From contig ML978162.1 of assembly GCA_010015745.1 (NCBI GenBank), forward strand, positions 124,001 to 188,000: a DNA stretch of 64,000 bases, read 5' to 3'. A program made the position numbers and the translations under genes. Below, piece by piece: positions 1-11,425 of the stretch. Within the stretch, counting starts at the first letter, position 1. Each line of letters begins with the position of its first letter. Source of the DNA: Setomelanomma holmii (lineage: Eukaryota > Ascomycota > Dothideomycetes > Pleosporales > Phaeosphaeriaceae). The notes under the pieces are model-generated. The model worked only from the letters and a program-made list of their open reading frames with translations. It was not told the DNA's origin and searched no databases.

Positions 1-620
1 CCGGAAGGATGGAAATGAGGACGGAAATGGTCATTGAAAGCGAGGTGATTCCAGAGCATTGGGAAAGGCGAAGAAATGTAATGGAGCATGCAAAATTCTG
101 GTTGGTCTAAGGGATGTCTTGGTACTTCGTGACAGATATAAGACCATGTGAGGTGCAGTGCCGCGTCTCAAATAGTGCTTGGCCTCGATATTGGATACTC
201 ATACCTCCCTACTGAGCTTAATGACAACGCACAGCAGGACGCTGGGCATCGGCCGACACGAAGCAATCAACTTTTGGAGAACAAGGTGACAATCGCGCGA
301 GTGTCACTGCGAGAAAGGCGGCAGAGGACCAATGACGAGGAAACCGTTCACCGAGACTCGAACAGATTCGGAATTGATGGAAGCTGACGATGTCATGAGC
401 AGTTGGGGTAAGGCCGTATCGCTGGTGGGGCGGTCTAGTCAAGATTTGGACGAAGGGGTAAACGACAGCAATTGGACGGACGGCAGTAAGCCCCCGATCG
501 CCGCTCACACCACGCCCGAACTTCACTCTTGAGCACCAGACTTCGCCCCCAGCAAAATGTTTCGAGCAAGAACAGCAGCTCACCCCGAGTAATTGCAATC
601 TAGCCCTGCGCGACCAGAGG
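1..620. other. No supported gene; 5' flank of broken transcription factor
   Basis: Only short overlapping open frames on both strands, none with recognisable protein character. I looked here for the cysteine cluster (Zn2Cys6) expected upstream of the transcription factor remnant at 628 and did not find an intact one, so the DNA-binding part is lost, lies left of the window, or is too decayed to see. Confidence 0.5.
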
Positions 621-627
621 CGCTCGA

Positions 628-1863
628 TTGAGCATGCCTCGCCGACGCAAGCAAACATTCACGGTCTGTCGCTCTGATGGTCGGCGAGTGTTGCATTGCG
701 AGTCGACCTGGGCCGGTTTACAAATTCTGTCATCTGACCTCATCGATATTTTGGTCACCCAATGCAACGACAACACGATGCAAGACACTACCGCCGGAGT
801 GTTACAACTACCGGAGCACAACCCTTTCTCCGTGTTTGCTCTCGACTTGCCTAACGGTTTGCCAGATGCGACAGAATCCAGAGTCGTATCCTCACCTGAC
901 CACGACATAGGCACATGCGAGGTGCTAGGGATAGACTCTTTGTCCCACTTCAGGTCGGCTCCCGATACTGAGCTCGTAATCAGCCTCGTCGATCGAGTGC
1001 CGCAAGCTTTGTCATCATTTACAGATGAAGAGCTTGCCGAAAGATCGTTTTGCCACCATTATATTACACATGTGGCGGGGATCATGATGCCTTATGAGCA
1101 CCCGCGCGCAATCCTTGGAAGCTACACTATCCTGTGATTGCTCTTAGCTCCGCCTTTCCTGATCAGAAAGCACTATATCATGCCATGCTGTCTCAGGCCG
1201 CGTTCAATATGGCCAATCTCCTAGCCGAGGATAGAACGATGATGAGTATAGGCTCTCGGCACTATGCAGCATCTATTCGACAACTCGTATCCGTCATTAG
1301 CGACAGGGTGAACGACCTTGTATCCCTTCTGGCGTCAATCATGGCCCTGACATTCCCAGGAACCTATAGTGGCAAATCTCGAAAGTGGCGGCATCACCTC
1401 CAGGGTGCATGTCGGCTCTTCGATCAGTGCCGAAATTGCGAGCCCTGGAAAGTCATAGACATCGCCTACGTCTCCTTCCAAAGTCTTAACATTATGAAGA
1501 TCGTCAGCGAGACTTCAGACATTCCGGATGGAAATGTACAAGACCTAGATTCAAGCGGGGACGAGTCAAGCACGTTGGTGCCGATTTTGTCGATTTCGGG
1601 TTCACCATCGGAGCCTCCCCAGCTATATTTGTAACGGTACAAAAAGGCCAACCTTATGCACATCTCAGAACACAAGGTATATATGTCGTTATATACCGTT
1701 ACAATATTGAATTGCATTTCCAGCATGACCAAGTTTCGCAAGTCCCGCGAGTCGCTCGGCCATGGGAAGGTCGAAGATTTTCTGCAAGAGACTCTCATCC
1801 AGCTAAGGACCTCTTTTGTGGAAGTTCTGGTGTTGTCGAAATTTCCTCGTGACTGGATGATTT
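628..1863 (+). pseudogene. Broken fungal transcription factor (Fungal_trans_2-like region)
   Basis: The translated pieces resemble the regulatory domain of Zn2Cys6 fungal transcription factors (PF11951 type). Seen: HHYITHVAGIMMPYEHPR before 1100, an alanine/leucine-rich helix region (LSQAAFNMANLLAED) near 1180-1230, RKWRHHLQGACRLFDQC near 1380-1435, and FGFTIGASPAIF near 1590-1630. These blocks are in order, but they lie in different frames. The frame changes near 1098-1105, at a CGCGCG run, again between about 1555 and 1590, and probably near 1648. No zinc cluster was found. It is followed by the broken enoyl-CoA hydratase and acyl-CoA ligase on the same strand, so it may have been their pathway regulator (inference). 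Family assignment is by pattern only. Sequencing error could explain single breaks but hardly all of them. Confidence 0.55.
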
Positions 1864-2376
1864 GACGCAGACACGAATGAAGCATCAGGACTGCTTTGAG
1901 TCGTTCTTGCGTCCTCGGATCCTCTGCAAAATGCAATAGAACACAGAGGTTGGAAATGTCGGATATTCGTGAACGCCAGCCAAATCCGCCGAAACCTCGT
2001 TCCTATCTTTATGAGGCGGACGGGGCGCTCCTAGTGTCGGACTCACTTCACTAGCACCAAAAGTTTTCGTTTCGACACCGCTTCTCCACAGGCGCAGTAT
2101 GTTGAGAAGATCCTGCCTGTTAATGCAGCTCGCGATGGCCTTCTGGATTTCTCTTTCGGGTTAGACACCGCTAATTCTTGCACATACCCATCATCTGTTA
2201 TTGGTCTTTACGTGGGCTGCTGATAGCATCAGATTCACTTGCATAAGTCCCGAATTGCAAGCATCTCGTGCGATCTGGCTCACGTTCTACATATACAAGA
2301 ACGGTTCGGACCACCCTAGTTTGCCGCCGGCTATCATTCCCAGATTCACACTGCGATACTACCAACTCGAGTATCG

Positions 2377-3166
2377 ATGATGGCGACTCCTGTTGTTCTG
2401 GTCAGCGTTTTACAACCTGGTCTTGTCCGACTGACGTTAAATCGACCTTCCAGTCTCAACGCGATCAACGTCGATCTCCTTGATGAACTCACTGAGGCTC
2501 TCTGTGCCAATCAAGATGCCCGGATCATCCTTATAGATGCCACTGGCGATCGCTCGTTTTACGCAGGCGAGAACCTCAAAGAAATCCTTGCTCCCAAGAC
2601 TGGGTCGGCCGAGGAGCTTAGAAACTCTTTCAACAAACTGCAGCACATCACCCGACTCACTTCCTCTTCATCAGCCGTGGTTGTGGCAGCCGTTCAGGGT
2701 TTTGCTATTGGTGAGGAGCAGAAATCGCCTTGGCTGCCGACTTCATCGTTGGAGGACCAGAAGCGACCTTCCGCTTTCCAGAGGTCACTCTTGGCAGGCT
2801 ATCACCGGGGGAATCACTCTACGTCTCACCCAGATTGTGGGACTGCTGAAGGCAAAAGAGGTGCTGATCACCGGACGGTGGGTGGGCGCGGAGGAAGCGC
2901 TGAAGCTTGGTCTACTTTCTGAGATTGCCAACGACCCCAAACACCGCGCAAAGCAACTTGCTGTTGAGTTGGCTGGACTTCCGGCCGTTGCTATGGCGTC
3001 TTCGAAAATGCAGCTAGAGCGAGCTGTCTTTCCAAATATGGAAGCTTGTCTCCAGGACGAGGTCAACGTCGCTAGTTGCTGTTTTGCGCAGAGTGATGCG
3101 TCCAAGCCTTTACCAATTTTGCCGCACGAAAGGCTCCTAGCAAAAACAGCGAGGCGGCAGTTGTAG
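2377..3166 (+). pseudogene. Broken enoyl-CoA hydratase/isomerase
   Basis: Crotonase-fold protein. It starts at ATG 2377 (the second ATG follows directly), with the typical N-terminal pattern (VRLTLNRPSSLNAIN), then a DARIILIDATGDRSFYAGENLKE block and VVVAAVQGFAIG, the start of the oxyanion-hole region. The frame is lost near 2712-2716 and again near 2811-2816, both next to runs of G. The C-terminal half (LRLTQIVGLLKAKEVLITG, then GAEEALKLGLLSEI) resumes in another frame and ends at 3166. Family members normally act on acyl-CoA double bonds, often in peroxisomes or mitochondria; the final residues here do not end in a clear SKL-type signal. It sits between a broken regulator and a broken acyl-CoA ligase on the same strand, suggesting a former fatty-acyl secondary-metabolite cluster. 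Not functional as written. Confidence 0.75.
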
Positions 3167-3189
3167 TTGATGACACGAATGGAGTCAGC

Positions 3190-4753
3190 CACGGATCAGA
3201 AGATCCACCGATCCGAGATATCAACAGCGCCATTCAACATGCGGTGAACATCTTTCCTGGTCGCACGTTTCTCCGAATGGCTGGCGCAGATATCAGCTTC
3301 GAGCAGTGCGATTAGGCGACACGACAATTGGCTGGCGGACTGCATCGAGCCGACATATAGTGCAGCGATAAGGTCCTCGTCATGATGCGCAGCAGCGTAG
3401 AGATGGTCTTTACTTGGCTAGCAACGAACCGCCTGGGTGCTGTGTTTGTGCCCATCAACGTTGAGTTGAAGTCGATTACCTTGAAGCACGTAGTTGAGGC
3501 TGCGAATGCCAAACTGATCATCGTCGATGCCGAGCTGTCACTGGAGCTCCAAACAGTGGGCTTCTCAGATAACGACTCGATATATGCAAAAGGTGGAGAC
3601 GACACCCCCATGGATTCATTCTCTCGTCTTATGGATGCTAAAGCGATTTCGAACACGCACGCTGAAGTCACACCAGCGACTACAGCAGCATTTCTATACA
3701 CCAGTGGCACAACAGGAAGGTCCAAGCCTTGCGTGCTATCGCACGAGTACTTCATCCTTCAAGCGAAGGCTCTGATCGACGATGCTCATTGCGACAAGAC
3801 GATGTTCTGTACTGTCCCTTTCCGTTGTTCCACGCGGATGCCACTGCGCTTACTGTGGTGCCGGCCATCCTTCTAGGCGCTGTAGCAGCCCTCTCGACTT
3901 CCTATAGTGCAAGCAGGTTCTGGGACGAGATACGCGATACTGGAGCTACGGTCTATGACTTCATGGGCGCAACTCTTGCACTTACATGTAAGCAGCCTCA
4001 AAGCTCGTGCGACCGTGACCACAAAGTCCGACTTGTCTGGGGTGTGCCCATACCGCATTTCGCAAAGGTCTATGAGGAACGCTTCGGTCATCCGCTTTTC
4101 ACGCTATACGGAAGCGTTGAGGCGAGCCTGCCCATATTTCAGCCGGGCAACCTTCCCGCCGGGTCGTGCGATCGCCTGCGCGACGGCTTCCAGCTATGCA
4201 TGGCGAACGATATGGACGAAGATGTACCTCCGAAAACGCCGGGGCACTTGCTTTTGCGCAGTGATCAGTCAAATTCATTCTTCGACGGCTACTACGGTGA
4301 TGCGGCGAACACCGCCTCTGCACTTCGTTCGCTTTGGCTGCACACCGGCGACCTCGCCAAAGTTGACGAAGCAGGGAATGTGTACTTCCTCGGCCGCGTG
4401 AAGGACGTCATTCGCCGGCGTGGCGAGATCATCAATGCCGCAGAAGTAGAAGAGGAGTTTCTTCTGCATCCTGACGTCGTTATAGCGACTGCGTATGGCG
4501 TACCGAGCTCCTTTGGAGAGGGCACGGAAGAAGACGTTAGGTTGCCGTGCAATTGCGACAGGGCAGTGAGGCTGATGAGAGGGAATTGTGGGAGTGGGCA
4601 AGGGCGCATCTGGCGCGCTTCCAAGTTCCAGATGTTATCGAGCTGGTCAATGAGATTAAGCGGACGTCCACGGGAAAAATCGAGAAGCATGGGCTTGGTA
4701 TTGAGGGTGGTGTGAAATTCGATAGAAGGCCAGGGGCGAGACAATCATCATAG
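3190..4753 (+). pseudogene. Broken acyl-CoA ligase (AMP-binding enzyme)
   Basis: Member of the adenylate-forming family that activates carboxylic acids as acyl-AMP and then acyl-CoA. Visible hallmarks are the P-loop-like motif FLYTSGTTGRSK near 3690-3725, the LHTGDLAKVDEAG block near 4340-4375, and the hinge and A8 region (FLGRVKDVIRRRGE) near 4385-4430. The C-terminal subdomain ends with a TSTGKIEKHGL-type catalytic-lysine motif near 4660-4700. The reading frame is interrupted at least five times: a probable shift near 3195-3212, in-frame TAG at 3313-3315 and 3358-3360, and shifts near 3820-3824 and 4531-4543. The start is placed at the ATG near 3190, about 25 bases after the hydratase stop. 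The combination with a crotonase and a fungal regulator recalls fatty-acid-derived metabolite clusters. It cannot make a full enzyme as read. Confidence 0.8.
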
Positions 4754-5861
4754 TCTGCTAGAGCAATCCCTGTTGATGTAACATCTCCCAAGTCCCCAAA
4801 AGGAACTGTTGCGGAAGTGTAGGAAGGGAGAAGAAGTGGTACTCTGGATCAGATGGAGATCATCATGTAATCACTTGGCGAATACAAACTTCGGCCTAGA
4901 GCTGCCAGAATGCATCAATGACGCGACTTTGCTTCGCTCTCTCTCACCGGCGTCGAATGTCATCACAGATCATTGACGCATCGCTTGCAACAAGCCAGAT
5001 CAAACTGTCACGTCACAAGGTCTACGATATTCCCTCGTATGTTAAGTGAAGATCAAACTCTTTTCGAGTCTCGCACCGTGCGACCTTGTTTCTCAATCGG
5101 TCCTTTCGCCACTTCCTTATCTGCGAATCCTGGACTCTTCTCCTACCTCTACATAATTTCGCTGGTGTCCTATTTAGCCGTTCATCTCGTGCCACGAAGA
5201 GGTCCAGCTCTTGGAACGCGCCAGCATTAGTCATGCGTAGTCGTGCGAGCTACCCAACAACAATAGGCAAGTGTCATATTGGAGTACGAGCCGCTATACT
5301 TTCCGATCATGGTTGATTACCCTCAATTGTGGGCAAGTCAAACATTTCAGATACGGCCATGAAGAAGCGGGCGAAAAGACTGATCGAGCTACTCCCGACT
5401 TTGCGCTCCCTGATCCGTGCAGACGCATTACGACCAACGAGATGTTAAAGGCACGAGAGGGAAATGGATCGCACATGCGTCGAAGAAACCAGAAAGCTCG
5501 TCATCGCGCAAAACTAGTGTTGCACATGTACAGTTGCACCAGTGAACGCAGGATAAGTTTAAACTCTACTTTGTGTTATGTATCTCACTGGTCTCATCAA
5601 GATCTACAAAATGAAACAAGTTTTACGCCGCTAATGTACTCCAGGTCTGTGCCGATGATGCGTCGAGACACTGTGTCATCTTTTCCCTTTCAAAATGGCG
5701 TCAATTATGCATCCCGATTACCTCGCTGATTATGGATTTTAATACGGCGCCGATGAGGCGGTCAAAAGACGCTTGCCAATCAAGTACGCTCGAAGAAAGA
5801 ATGCACCGCGAAGGAAAAGCAAGCCAATCATGGCCAAGACAAGCCGGATGTTTGAGGCGAT
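4754..5861. other. Intergenic, no supported gene
   Basis: Several open frames of 60-150 codons overlap on both strands, but none shows protein-like composition, a plausible splice pattern or a known motif. This stretch separates the plus-strand metabolic remnants from the minus-strand block. Confidence 0.5.
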
Positions 5862-7869
5862 TCAAACCCCAAAATCAAAGTATTCGGACAGCTCGATGGG
5901 CACGAGTCTATCGAAATCGAAGTCTTCGCCGTCGTTGAAGCCGAGCTGCTCGTCGTTAGAGCCCAGGCGCTCGTCGAAGACGGGCTGTTTGTAGTTGAGG
6001 ACAGGCTGTGCGTTGAAGGCAGGCTGGACGTAGGAGCCGGGTTGTATGTTGTAGGCCCAATACTTGTTGTAATCAGGCTGCTCATCGTTGAAGCCGAGTT
6101 GGTCACTGGAGCGGAACTGCTCGTGATGAAAGTGGTTGGTGGTCATAAGGCGCGTTATTGTGGTCAGTTGGGTGGCCGTTGTAGACTGGCTGACTTCCGT
6201 AGACTGCTTGGTCGTTGTAGACGGGCTGGCAGTTGTAGACTGGTTGCTCGCCAACGTGGACGGACGGGCCGTAGCCGGACTGGGTGTTGGTGTAGACGAT
6301 ATGATTGTTGTTGAAGACCTCCGGCATGTCGCCCTACAAACCACTATAATACTCTGCCAGCGAAAGAGAAGCTTGAGCTTGAAAGAGTGTAGGGTCGATC
6401 TCGTGGTTGACAGAGTCCAGTGGCTTAGTAGAGATAAAGTCGTTGTTGGTAAAGAAGTCAGGGGTGTGAGGACCGGGCATGTCGATATCCACGTTGTCTT
6501 CAGCGGTGTGCATAATAGAGTTCCGGTCGAGGGCAGGAAACATGTCGACGTCTGCCATGTGCAAGTCATAGTCCGCGTCCTGCGATGGAGTGGCGTCGGC
6601 GGCAGGGCGAGCCTCGAACTGTGCAAGGTACTCCATAATCACTGCTGGGGACGGTCCAGGGATAGGCGGAGGGATGAGGTCTGGGTTGACCACTACCTTG
6701 CCGCCCACCAAGGTATGTTGGATGCAAAAAGGCCGACCTTCTCGCTCCTTGGCTTGAAGGCTGTTATAGTTGATAGTCTGACAAGGTAGCCAAAGCTGGA
6801 GGAGCAGGAGGCTTCGTCAATGTCTTCAACCTCGCCTCAGCATCATTCCATGCTTCATGCACTCGAGTCGATTCCTTCTTGGTCTTGACCACGTGCGCGG
6901 CCGCCTCCGCCTCGTCCATCTCCCTCGTCACCACACGGATCTCACGCTTGTAGTTCTTGAGCTGCTCCTTCCAGCGCTGAAACACAGCTTCATCGAGATC
7001 CTCTTGTGTAAGTGGCTGGGGACCACCAAGCTGCTAAATCAGCCACGGGAGGTCACGCGGATGTTGCAATCCGGAGCTCACGTTGTTGAGAGCCCACCCA
7101 ACGCAGCGGGTGAGGTCTAGCGCGTTATAGCCTTGAGGCATGCGCGCGACGTCCACAGCCAGGAATTCAAAGAGAACAGAGTCGATTGGAACACCGCGCT
7201 TCTCTGGCTTCCTCTCAGGGTCCACACGAACTCCAGTGAGCGTCAACTGGCCTCCAGGTTGCGGTTGAGACGTGAGTGGGAGCTGCTTCCACCCGTTGAC
7301 AGTCCAGTCCTCATTGCCCTCAGCACGCCTGACGTTTCGTATAACTACGCACATGCTATTGTTCTTGACTGGATATTTGGGGCGTGTGCGACCATGATTA
7401 ACCATGTACGTCAGTAGCTCGGTGGTTGGGCGGCTGCATAAGAGACGCTCGAGGGGTTCGACGGAACGAAGTGATTCCGATAGGAAGACGATCTGCTAAT
7501 AGGCAGTTATATTGTTTGACTGGGGCAGAACGAGACGATCGGAAGGTAGATCTGTGCCGAATATCCTGCTTGTGTCGTGAGGTGGCTTCTCGGTTGTCGC
7601 CTTTGTTTCGCTCTTCATCTTCGTCACTTTCTTTACCTTGGCGTCTATCATCGTCTTCGTTTCGTTCTTCGCCCGTTTCTTGCTCTTCTAAACTCCAGCT
7701 CCGTGCCAGCAGAGCCTTTTATATGCGCGGAGCGACCATGGGCAGGGGCTGTAGGTGCTGAGGCGTCCGAGGTATGCGGTGCGGGTGCAGTGGCCGTCCT
7801 AGTATGAACGGGTCGTGGTGCTGCTTTGCGGCCGGCAGCGGACTGTTTGGTAGAACGTGCCGGTGCCAT
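5862..7869 (-). pseudogene. Broken paralogue A of a local unknown family
   Basis: Unrecognised protein, read on the minus strand from ATG 7869 (basic, alanine/proline-rich N-terminus). The middle (IVFLSESLRSVEPLERLL, then a block ending LDLTRCVGWALNN and HPRDLPWLI near 7040) aligns by eye with the intact paralogue at 19912-21958 and with the copy at 9593-10759. A charged helical segment (FQRWKEQLKNYKREI and on) follows. The C-terminal part is rich in short repeats of the type QPVYN (about 6100-6300) and ends FDRLVPIELSEYFDFGV. The frame is interrupted by in-frame TAG at 7496-7498, 7034-7036 and 6334-6336 and by frame changes near 6764-6785 and 6100-6145. Some breaks could be undetected introns, but no good donor/acceptor pairs were seen. 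Function unknown. Confidence 0.55.
6103..6310 (-). repeat. Short coding repeats of QPVYN type in paralogue A
   Basis: Degenerate repeats of about 15-24 bases in the minus-strand reading encode QPVYNCQPVYNDQAVYGSQ-like units. Related QPAFN/QPVLN units continue below 6100 in a shifted frame. They suggest slippage-driven change in a low-complexity tail. Confidence 0.6.
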
Positions 7870-7899
7870 CTTGGCTCCTGGCCGAGAGGTCACCGAGCA

Positions 7900-9592
7900 G
7901 GGAAAAAAGAGCTTTGGGGCGCAAGATTAACAACTGTCGGAACTGCTATGAAGTGCCAATTGGCAGAGGAAAAGGACATACCTTGATCTGAGGTGAGTAG
8001 GCTCGATGTGTTATTGACAGCTAATTCTTTGCGTCTTGGGTATGAGATTATGATCATCGCGTAAATACTGAGATTGTACAGTGAAGTTGAGGTATTGATT
8101 AGAGAGTGTTTTGGAAGGTGATATAGGCTGCGGGAAGCAGTGAAGAGCACGAGCCTCAAGACTCCGACTCCCTGGCAGCCGAATTCGCGAAAGGAAGTCG
8201 CGATTCTGTTGAAATTGCGTCATATCTATCGCGGGGTGAAACCAATCGACCAATCAGGAGCGGCACGTGAGGCTGTTCTTCACGCTCTCCACCTTTCACT
8301 GCACCGGCCATCAAAACACAAACGAGCTGCACCTTTCCCTTCTGGAAACTGCGGGGTATACATCGGATGTAGAAATATACGGGGAACTTGAGATGCAAGA
8401 TGTGAGCATCGAAGACCGGTTTATTGTAGGCACTGGACAGTGCGCGCTTGCAGAAGCTTGCTGCTCAATTCAGATGACAGCAATTGCCTAGATGCAAGCC
8501 TTCGCGGCTGGAATTAAAGCAGTTGTGTCTCGCAAGCTATATCATAGGTATCATCAAACTTCTTCCATCACCGTACTAGAGTCTTTGGTCAGAGCCCTCT
8601 CCAGGCGACGAACAGGAGAGCATTCAGGGGCGGAACACTGGATAGTTGGCTTTGAGAGGGCCCGAACGATCAAACTTTCGGTCTCTACTCATCTCTTCTG
8701 CGCAGTAAAAGCACAGTGATTGTGGCCATAGTGGATCAATTGATACTCGCACCAGCCAGCTCAGGCTTGACTGAGCCAGGCATATTTGCGGATTGGAACC
8801 AAGGTGAAGACTGCGCCGTACAATATCATCTTGACTCTCACAGAATCTGTCGATTTTGCACTGTTGACGCTTCAGCTTTTGCCATTTTTGCAGAAAATAA
8901 AATCGGACAGAATGCGAACAACAAAGGGACATAAGATGCGGACTGGCGGTTAAAAGACCGTGGCCATCGTCTCCCTATTTATACCAATCGATTGATCACG
9001 CAGCAGACAAGTACTTTCATTGCATGCGCAAGGCACACATCCTGGAATGAACAAAATGATTCCTCTATCACTGGCCTCACTAAGCATGCCTAATTGCCCA
9101 TGAGCCTCTATGCCTATAACCCCTTGCTGGTCCAGTTCGAGATACCCGTGAACAATGTCAGACGCAAGAAAGAAACCATGGTAACATATCCTGGACACAA
9201 CTGTGCTGCTTATGTTGCCCTTGTGCCACTTACACAAGCATTCCTAGTAAATTACAGTCAGTCAAGATCATCAAAGAGGGTGCTTGATCACGTACCGAGT
9301 ACTCCTGGCTAAGTACCATGCCAAGTATGAGCGTGATGAGATTCAGGCGTACCGTCGATGACCAAAGGGTCGTTTGTAAAGAAACCTGCAGAATCCTGAT
9401 GGTGCATGCGCTTACACCGAGCGACAGAGGTAAAAAAAAAAAAGGCTGCCTCGGTCAATGATCATCCGGGCCAAGATGATCGCGTTTCAAACGCTTGTGA
9501 GACTGCTCGATATGGTCTGCAGACTCACAACGATGTGTTGGAAGTAGGTCTGCGACCGGGTAGCCCTGGTATATAGGTACAATCATCGAGCG
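7900..9592. other. Intergenic, no supported gene
   Basis: About 1.7 kb between two minus-strand paralogues. Only short, unconvincing open frames on both strands. An A-tract of 12 lies at 9433-9444. No repeats long enough to name. Confidence 0.5.
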
Positions 9593-10759
9593 TTAGGAAG
9601 ACACGGGAGAAAGTTCAGCACCAGTTGACTGCTGACTGAAGAAGCTGAAGTCTTCAGGGTCGGCTTTAACCTGACGCCCAACAGGATCGCGCAGCTCGTA
9701 ACCGCCATAACCTACGTTGGGGTCTTTGAAGATGAACGGATTGTGAGCCAAACAATTGCTGGGTTGCTTGAAGCGGGGAAGGCCGTTACCGTGGCAAGAG
9801 GCGTAGGCGGAGACCAAAGCGCGAACCTCTTGCGACAGAACAGGGTTGGCAGGAGGAGCAACAATGGTAATAGGCATGTTCTGTCCAAAGACAAATCGAT
9901 GTTTGAGTGATCTGGAAAGTCGATGTTGGGGAAGCTGAAGACATCCGAATCACCTGGTGGGCCGGAGAAGCTACCTCCGTCATCAAAGACTGGAGACGCA
10001 TCTACGGGCCCATCCATCTCCTCACCATCCGAGTCTTCCACGTCATCGATGATCTCGACGTTGGGGTGCTCGTCGATCAGCCGCATGTCCTTGTTCAACC
10101 AGCGCTCGGCCGTGGCATTGTCGAAATGATGAGCAAGAAGTTGACGACCATCATCAAGCTTTGCCATCAGATACGCCAAGTCGTTCGGGAACATGTACTG
10201 CTTCTCCGGGTGAAGGGTAGCATACTGTACACAGCGCACAAACATGAAGCCATCACCACGGGCGTACGATGGGTGGGTGTTGACGTCGATAGCGAGGCCG
10301 GCGAGGGGAATGCTCTCAATCGGTGGGTTCTTGATCTGGCCATTGCGAAAGTACTCCTGGTCAAGCTCGCAGTTGAGCTGCATGCCGTTGCAGGTGAGAT
10401 CGTCCGGTGCCGAATCATAGTCGTACGCGCAATCGCCATCCCGATGACCGGTAATTGTCTAATCTCGATAGCCACTATGCTTTGCGCATCTCCGTCTAGA
10501 TGATATGGCACACGGAGTTCGGAAAGACGGGAAACTTGCCCTACGGAAGCAGACGGTGAAGATTTACCAGATTAGCTACGACTGCTTGGGTAGTAGCGGC
10601 TTGGATGAGACGAAGAAGCACATCGTAGTTGCGGATGTGGTTCGAGAAGTACACGATAATCTCGGCGAGCAGAATGACGACGCCTTCGGGAAGCTTGAGA
10701 TTTTGAGTCGGTGCCGCTGGTCCGAAGACACTGCGCGTTGATCGTCGGGTTTGCGCCAT
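9593..10759 (-). CDS. Paralogue B of the local unknown family (3' end doubtful)
   Basis: Unrecognised. Proposed exon 1 runs from ATG 10759 to 10568 (MAQTRRSTRSVFG, later EIIVYFSNHIRNYDVLLRL). An intron with a GTAAAT donor and a GATTAG acceptor follows, and exon 2 starts at 10458 (TITGHRDGDCAYDYDS). The region IESIPLAGLAIDV to GFMFVRCVQYATLHP and PNDLAYLMAKLDD matches the C-terminal block of the paralogue at 19912-21958. A very acidic stretch follows (EIIDDVEDSDGEEMDG). The exon-2 frame stops at 9712 after an unnatural leucine-rich tail. A neighbouring frame from about 9880 to 9593 (MPITIVAPPANPVLSQEVRA and on, ending GAELSPVSS) looks far more protein-like, so a frameshift near 9885-9900 or a missed intron is likely. 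A longer N-terminal start at 10921 is open but less plausible. Possibly a pseudogene. Confidence 0.5.
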
Positions 10760-11425
10760 TAGGTCTTTGACACGATTCGTTGAAGGCAGAAGAAAGAAAG
10801 GGCAATTTGTTCCATCGCTTACCTGGACCTTGGTGCCGTGACTAACGAAGCGGCTGCTCAGGTGGAGGGTAATGAGGCTTTCTAGTACGACGACACGCGG
10901 TATATAGCGACGAGAAGCCATAGCTTGTAACTTACGCAGATACTGTGTGAAAGGTGGGCGCAGAGCTGGCGGTTTATGAAGGCAGAAAGTGCAGCTGCAG
11001 GACGGTGATGGTGAACAGTGAGGAAGTTCGGAGAAGCACTGCAGCCAATGAGATCACTCCTGGACACGGCGCGACAATGCACGTGCGGCAAGAACCCGCG
11101 CATCGCTCCTTCACCTACAACGCCAGCCGACCAGATGTCGCATGCTTGATGGCAGCGAAGGGTGGACTGAGTGTTTCGTTGGCAACATATTCATTCGCGG
11201 TGTTGGGATAGCGGCATAACTGCTCGTGTCACATATGAGAAGAGGAGAATGGATTCTGAACCTACACAAGTAGCTATACATCCAGAGAATAAAATCGATG
11301 CGCGGAATACATGCGCCTGATAACCCTCATGTAACTGTCAACAACCGCCAAGCTTGATAGAAAAATTCCACCGGCTTGCTATGGCAAGACCACAACACCC
11401 GTTACAACATTTACACGCAGCAGGC
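10760..11425. other. Intergenic, probable promoter of paralogue B
   Basis: No gene seen. It lies upstream of the minus-strand paralogue B and downstream of the AT-hook gene. Only short shadow frames are present. Confidence 0.45.

Noticed and set aside
1466..1936. 156-codon minus-strand frame opposite the transcription factor remnant
   Set aside because: The plus strand carries ordered transcription-factor blocks here, and the minus frame has no recognisable motif.
7440..7470. GGGTTCGAC motif resembling a tRNA B box
   Set aside because: It lies inside paralogue A, with no acceptor-stem pairing in reach.
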